The position numbers were made by a program, and so were the translations under genes. A stretch of DNA of 64,000 bases from an uncultured Lachnospiraceae bacterium (GTDB taxonomy: Bacteria > Bacillota > Clostridia > Lachnospirales > Lachnospiraceae). Location: positions 62,001 to 126,000 of the forward strand of contig CANPUE010000003.1 of the NCBI GenBank assembly GCA_947577185.1, in the 5' to 3' direction. Of the stretch, positions 62,201-64,000 are shown piece after piece. How positions within the stretch are numbered: position 1 is the stretch's first letter; every line of letters begins with the position of its first letter. The notes under the pieces are model-generated. The model saw only the letters and a program-made list of their open reading frames with translations. It did not search any database and was not told the origin of the DNA.

Positions 62201-64000
62201 AAAAGATGGATAGAACAGTTATTGGGAATTTTGTCTCAAATTGAGCTGCCGGCCGGATATACGCTGGAAATGCTGTTAAACGACGGCAGTCTTTTGGAAA
62301 CCTGGATACAGGGGGCATTCACGCAGCTGTCTGCGGCAGGTATTGATTTTCCTTACAGTGAGTACAACGCGCAGCGGATCAGAGATCTGATGAGCGCATG
62401 GGCGGCAGTGCGGGAAGATTCCGACAGGACGGCGGAACAGATTCTTGCATATGCGGATCAGAACAGACTGAAATTACCGGAAAAGAAGCTAAAGACACAG
62501 CTTGACGCTGTCGTTGAATATCTGGCGGGAATCGCCAGAGAGAACGGATATCTTCATAATCTGCAGCTATGGCTCCCGGTGCTTCCTGTTTCGCTGTACT
62601 TAAATCAGCTTCCGTCTTATCAGAAAGAAGCATACTTTAACGGACACGAGTGGCCAAAGCCGCATAAAGAATGGAAGATTGAAGTGGATATGGGTCTGTA
62701 TGATGATCCGGTCAACCAGATGCAGGATAGTTTCGTCATGAACCTGTCGCATAATGGACACCATGCCATCGTGGGTACGGTTGTCAGCGGAAAGAGTACA
62801 TTTTTACAGACCTTTGTCTATGGACTGGTCAATAAATACACACCTGAGCAGGTTACTGTCTATGGGATCGATTTCAGCGCTAAAATGTTGTCAGCGTTTG
62901 AAAAGATGCCGCATGTGGGCGGTGTGATGTATGAGAATGATGAGGACAGACTGGCGAAGTTTTTCAATATGCTGGGTACGATGCTGGAAGAGCGCAAACA
63001 ACGTTTCAAAGGCGGAAACTACAGCCAGTATGTGCGGGTCAACGGAGTCTCCTTACCGGCTGTCGTCATTGTGATCGACAATTATTCTAATTTTAAAAAT
63101 AAAACGAACAATATTTATGAAGAAATGATCCTGCAATTATCCAGGGACGGTGTAGGCTATGGAATCTTTCTTGTGATCACGGCCGGAGGATTCGGGGCGT
63201 TAGAGATACCAAACCGTATCGGAGATAATCTGCGGACGGTCATCTGTCTTGAAATGAGTGATAAATTTCAGTATGCGGAGGCCATGCGGACGATGCATAT
63301 AGAAACACTGCCGGAAGTGAATATAAAAGGACGGGGACTTGCCAGAGTCGGCGAGCAGCTTTTAGAGTTCCAGACTGCTTTAAGTTTCGAAGCAGGAGAT
63401 GATTTCAAGCGGATGGAACAGATCGAACAGCTTGCGGAAGTGATGAGAGAAAAATGGAGCGGACGGCCCGCAAAACCGATCCCGGAGATACCGCAAAAAC
63501 CTGTATGGTCAGAGTTTTCCAGACTGGAAGACGTCGGAAAGCTTCTTGAGGACGACAGGCATCTTCCGATTGGCTATAATACCCAAAATGCTGCGGTCTA
63601 TGGGATTGATCTGAGCAGACTTTATTGTTACCTGATCACCGGCAAGCCGCGAAGCGGTAAGACAAATCTGCTCAGGATCATGATAAATGCGGCATTATTG
63701 CGGGGAGGCAGCGTTACTATCATCGATTTTGGCGGCGATTTTACGAATCTGGAAGAGAATTCTCCGGTGGATGTGATCAATACCGACATGAAAATGTTCC
63801 AGTTTTTCTCTGATCTGCTTCCGGAGTTTAAGAAACGCAACATACAGAAAAAACAGGCAGCGCGGGAAGGGATGTCAGATGAGGAGATTTATCAGGAGAT
63901 GCGTTCAAACCGTGCACAGTTCATTTTCATTGCCAACCTGGCAGATTTTGTGCAGCATGTGGCGCATCCTAAGGATGCGGCTGATGTGAAAGCCTTTGTA
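59291..64000 (+). CDS. essC: EssC-type FtsK/SpoIIIE ATPase of type VII secretion (3' end outside the window)
   Basis: 1,570 codons are open to the window edge with no stop. ATG 59291 follows GGGGGGACA. Two N-terminal FHA-type domains: residues 1-100 divergent; 100-185 canonical, with Gly120-Arg121, Ser136, His139 and Asn157. Two membrane helices lie near 264-320. Three FtsK/SpoIIIE ATPase domains follow: Walker A at 720-727 (GTTGSGKS), with IDYKGGG and the FIVIDEFAEL Walker B; 1162-1169 (GTVVSGKS); and 1451-1458 (GKPRSGKT). A ~180-residue helical segment separates the first and second. This is the motor that selects and exports WXG100/LXG-type proteins in Firmicutes. It is missing only the last part of the third domain. 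Confidence 0.93.
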   Translation, partial: MSMILSVHSTKAFQEFLLPAVNNAENSIILDNQIFSLEKDIELRMEVIEGCWHFLHSEVYRIEDTVNHVEYFGITLRDGDLLTVLLPGAERISVMIDETESCFKVFEKYDIQGIDRITVGRNETNDIVYNTRNLISGEHAVLRQTGTQCILEDRSANGVFVNSRRIVGSRQLEFGDCVSIFGLSMVYLSNILAVNSQNDGFHVDHEKLKRHESERIESNEAGCSEKAHNKKVYHRSPRQIYRIDNDTVEIEAPPQPRDLNKKPIGMLIGPSMTMALPMLLGCGLSIYSTKVSGNSGSAFMYTGLVTAVSSALIGTVWALVNLHVEKKKNREEELHRFEAYGEYLIRCSNQIKEKYEKNTNSLNSMYDSAQACCGYDEKNPLLWNRNANHEDYLSYRLGTGEIPFQVQVSIPKERFTLVNDSLAEKPAMIRDSFKELHNVPICVDLHTHRLVGIIGGGKKKGAVEIMHIMVSQIAASNCYTDVKMAFLYDEGRDDSDDWEYMKWFPHVWSEDKKSRFVAKNKVEAGDVLYEITKVLRTRAENRSVISSKKEKLPSPQFILFLSDPELLESELITKYITNEDNQDITTVFLTDHYENLPNECGYIIQNDETFTGMYGIEDDTENRKQIAFDSISNVQLEKLARTLANIEVRETQSGGDIPASLTFFDMYGVQRLDEFNVLDRWRKNRTYDSMKALIGQRAGESSWYLDIHEKYHGPHGLIAGTTGSGKSETLQTYILSLALNFSPDDIGFFLIDYKGGGMANLFNGLPHMIGQISNLSGNQVKRAMVSIKSENKRRQRIFNEHGVNNINLYTRLYKNNEASVPVPHMFIVIDEFAELKREEPDFMRELISVAQVGRSLGVHLILATQKPSGTVDDNIWSNSKFRLCLRVQDRQDSNDMLHRPDAAYITQAGRCYMQVGNDELFELFQSGFSGAVYDEENGNMKSDIAHMLSTTGKAALIGNRLKLKQTALIKKRWIEQLLGILSQIELPAGYTLEMLLNDGSLLETWIQGAFTQLSAAGIDFPYSEYNAQRIRDLMSAWAAVREDSDRTAEQILAYADQNRLKLPEKKLKTQLDAVVEYLAGIARENGYLHNLQLWLPVLPVSLYLNQLPSYQKEAYFNGHEWPKPHKEWKIEVDMGLYDDPVNQMQDSFVMNLSHNGHHAIVGTVVSGKSTFLQTFVYGLVNKYTPEQVTVYGIDFSAKMLSAFEKMPHVGGVMYENDEDRLAKFFNMLGTMLEERKQRFKGGNYSQYVRVNGVSLPAVVIVIDNYSNFKNKTNNIYEEMILQLSRDGVGYGIFLVITAGGFGALEIPNRIGDNLRTVICLEMSDKFQYAEAMRTMHIETLPEVNIKGRGLARVGEQLLEFQTALSFEAGDDFKRMEQIEQLAEVMREKWSGRPAKPIPEIPQKPVWSEFSRLEDVGKLLEDDRHLPIGYNTQNAAVYGIDLSRLYCYLITGKPRSGKTNLLRIMINAALLRGGSVTIIDFGGDFTNLEENSPVDVINTDMKMFQFFSDLLPEFKKRNIQKKQAAREGMSDEEIYQEMRSNRAQFIFIANLADFVQHVAHPKDAADVKAFV

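Noticed and set aside
1-64000. Mobile elements or prophage
   Set aside because: No transposase, integrase, phage structural gene, tRNA-edge duplication or insertion-type repeat was recognised.

Overview
The window reads as chromosome of a Gram-positive, low-to-mid GC anaerobe of the class Clostridia, most likely family Lachnospiraceae. Support: the Firmicutes gene order DUF177-rpmF-plsX-acpP-rnc-smc-ftsY, the era-YqzL-like-recO order, a dimeric glycyl-tRNA synthetase, acetate kinase, an oxygen-sensitive acyl-CoA dehydratase-activator type protein, AGGAGG-type ribosome binding sites, and sigma-A promoters of the TTGACA-17-TATAAT form. No rRNA, tRNA, CRISPR, transposase, integrase or prophage gene was seen. 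Almost everything is on the + strand; only metA and the giant activase-type gene are on the - strand.

Layout. 1-126: tail of a GNAT-like acetyltransferase cut by the window edge. 309-3178: a FliD-like orphan protein, an unknown gene whose best start is not ATG/GTG/TTG, and an RsmF-type rRNA methyltransferase. 3202-4752: a GH13 glucosidase. 4820-7359: MBOAT plus SGNH pair, probably extracellular O-acetylation. 7334-10053: RsuA-type pseudouridine synthase and NAD-dependent DNA ligase. 10056-17111: metA (-), two small + genes, the ~1410-residue activase fusion (-), then a rhomboid-like membrane protein. 17142-25212: a sigma-like protein without a promoter-reading region, a hypothetical gene, an M16C peptidase, a DUF4349 lipoprotein, era, a YqzL-like gene, recO and a lipoprotein. 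25280-30585: glyS, alaS, ackA. 30826-31263: a ten-heptad coiled-coil protein. 31569-34352: ABC transporter with LytTR regulator and DUF3021 protein. 34473-35924: an isopropylmalate/citrate-synthase-like enzyme. 35988-43637: the lipid synthesis / RNase III / SMC / SRP-receptor block. 43748-47965: threonine dehydratase, YitT protein, GH25 muramidase, AraC regulator.

48123-64000 is the most unusual part. A perfect sigma-A promoter (47978-48006) precedes nine same-strand genes that run off the right edge. They are a coiled-coil zinc-ribbon protein, a zinc-ribbon Ser/Thr kinase with an outside domain, a zinc-ribbon M14 carboxypeptidase, a two-zinc-ribbon protein with a propeller-like outside domain, a zinc-ribbon vWA-YARHG protein, a lipoprotein amidase, a zinc-ribbon LamG-like protein, a membrane FHA-like protein, and an EssC-type FtsK/SpoIIIE ATPase of a type VII secretion system. 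Five of them share one plan: short cytosolic zinc ribbon, one membrane helix, acidic linker, and a different extracellular module. My inference is a wall-facing sensing/processing module wired by kinase and FHA phosphosignalling to a type VII secretion motor. No WXG100 substrate, EssB or EsaA is visible before the window ends.

Limits: all calls are by eye from sequence; family names come from recognised motifs, not from searches. Starts were chosen from ribosome binding site spacing.
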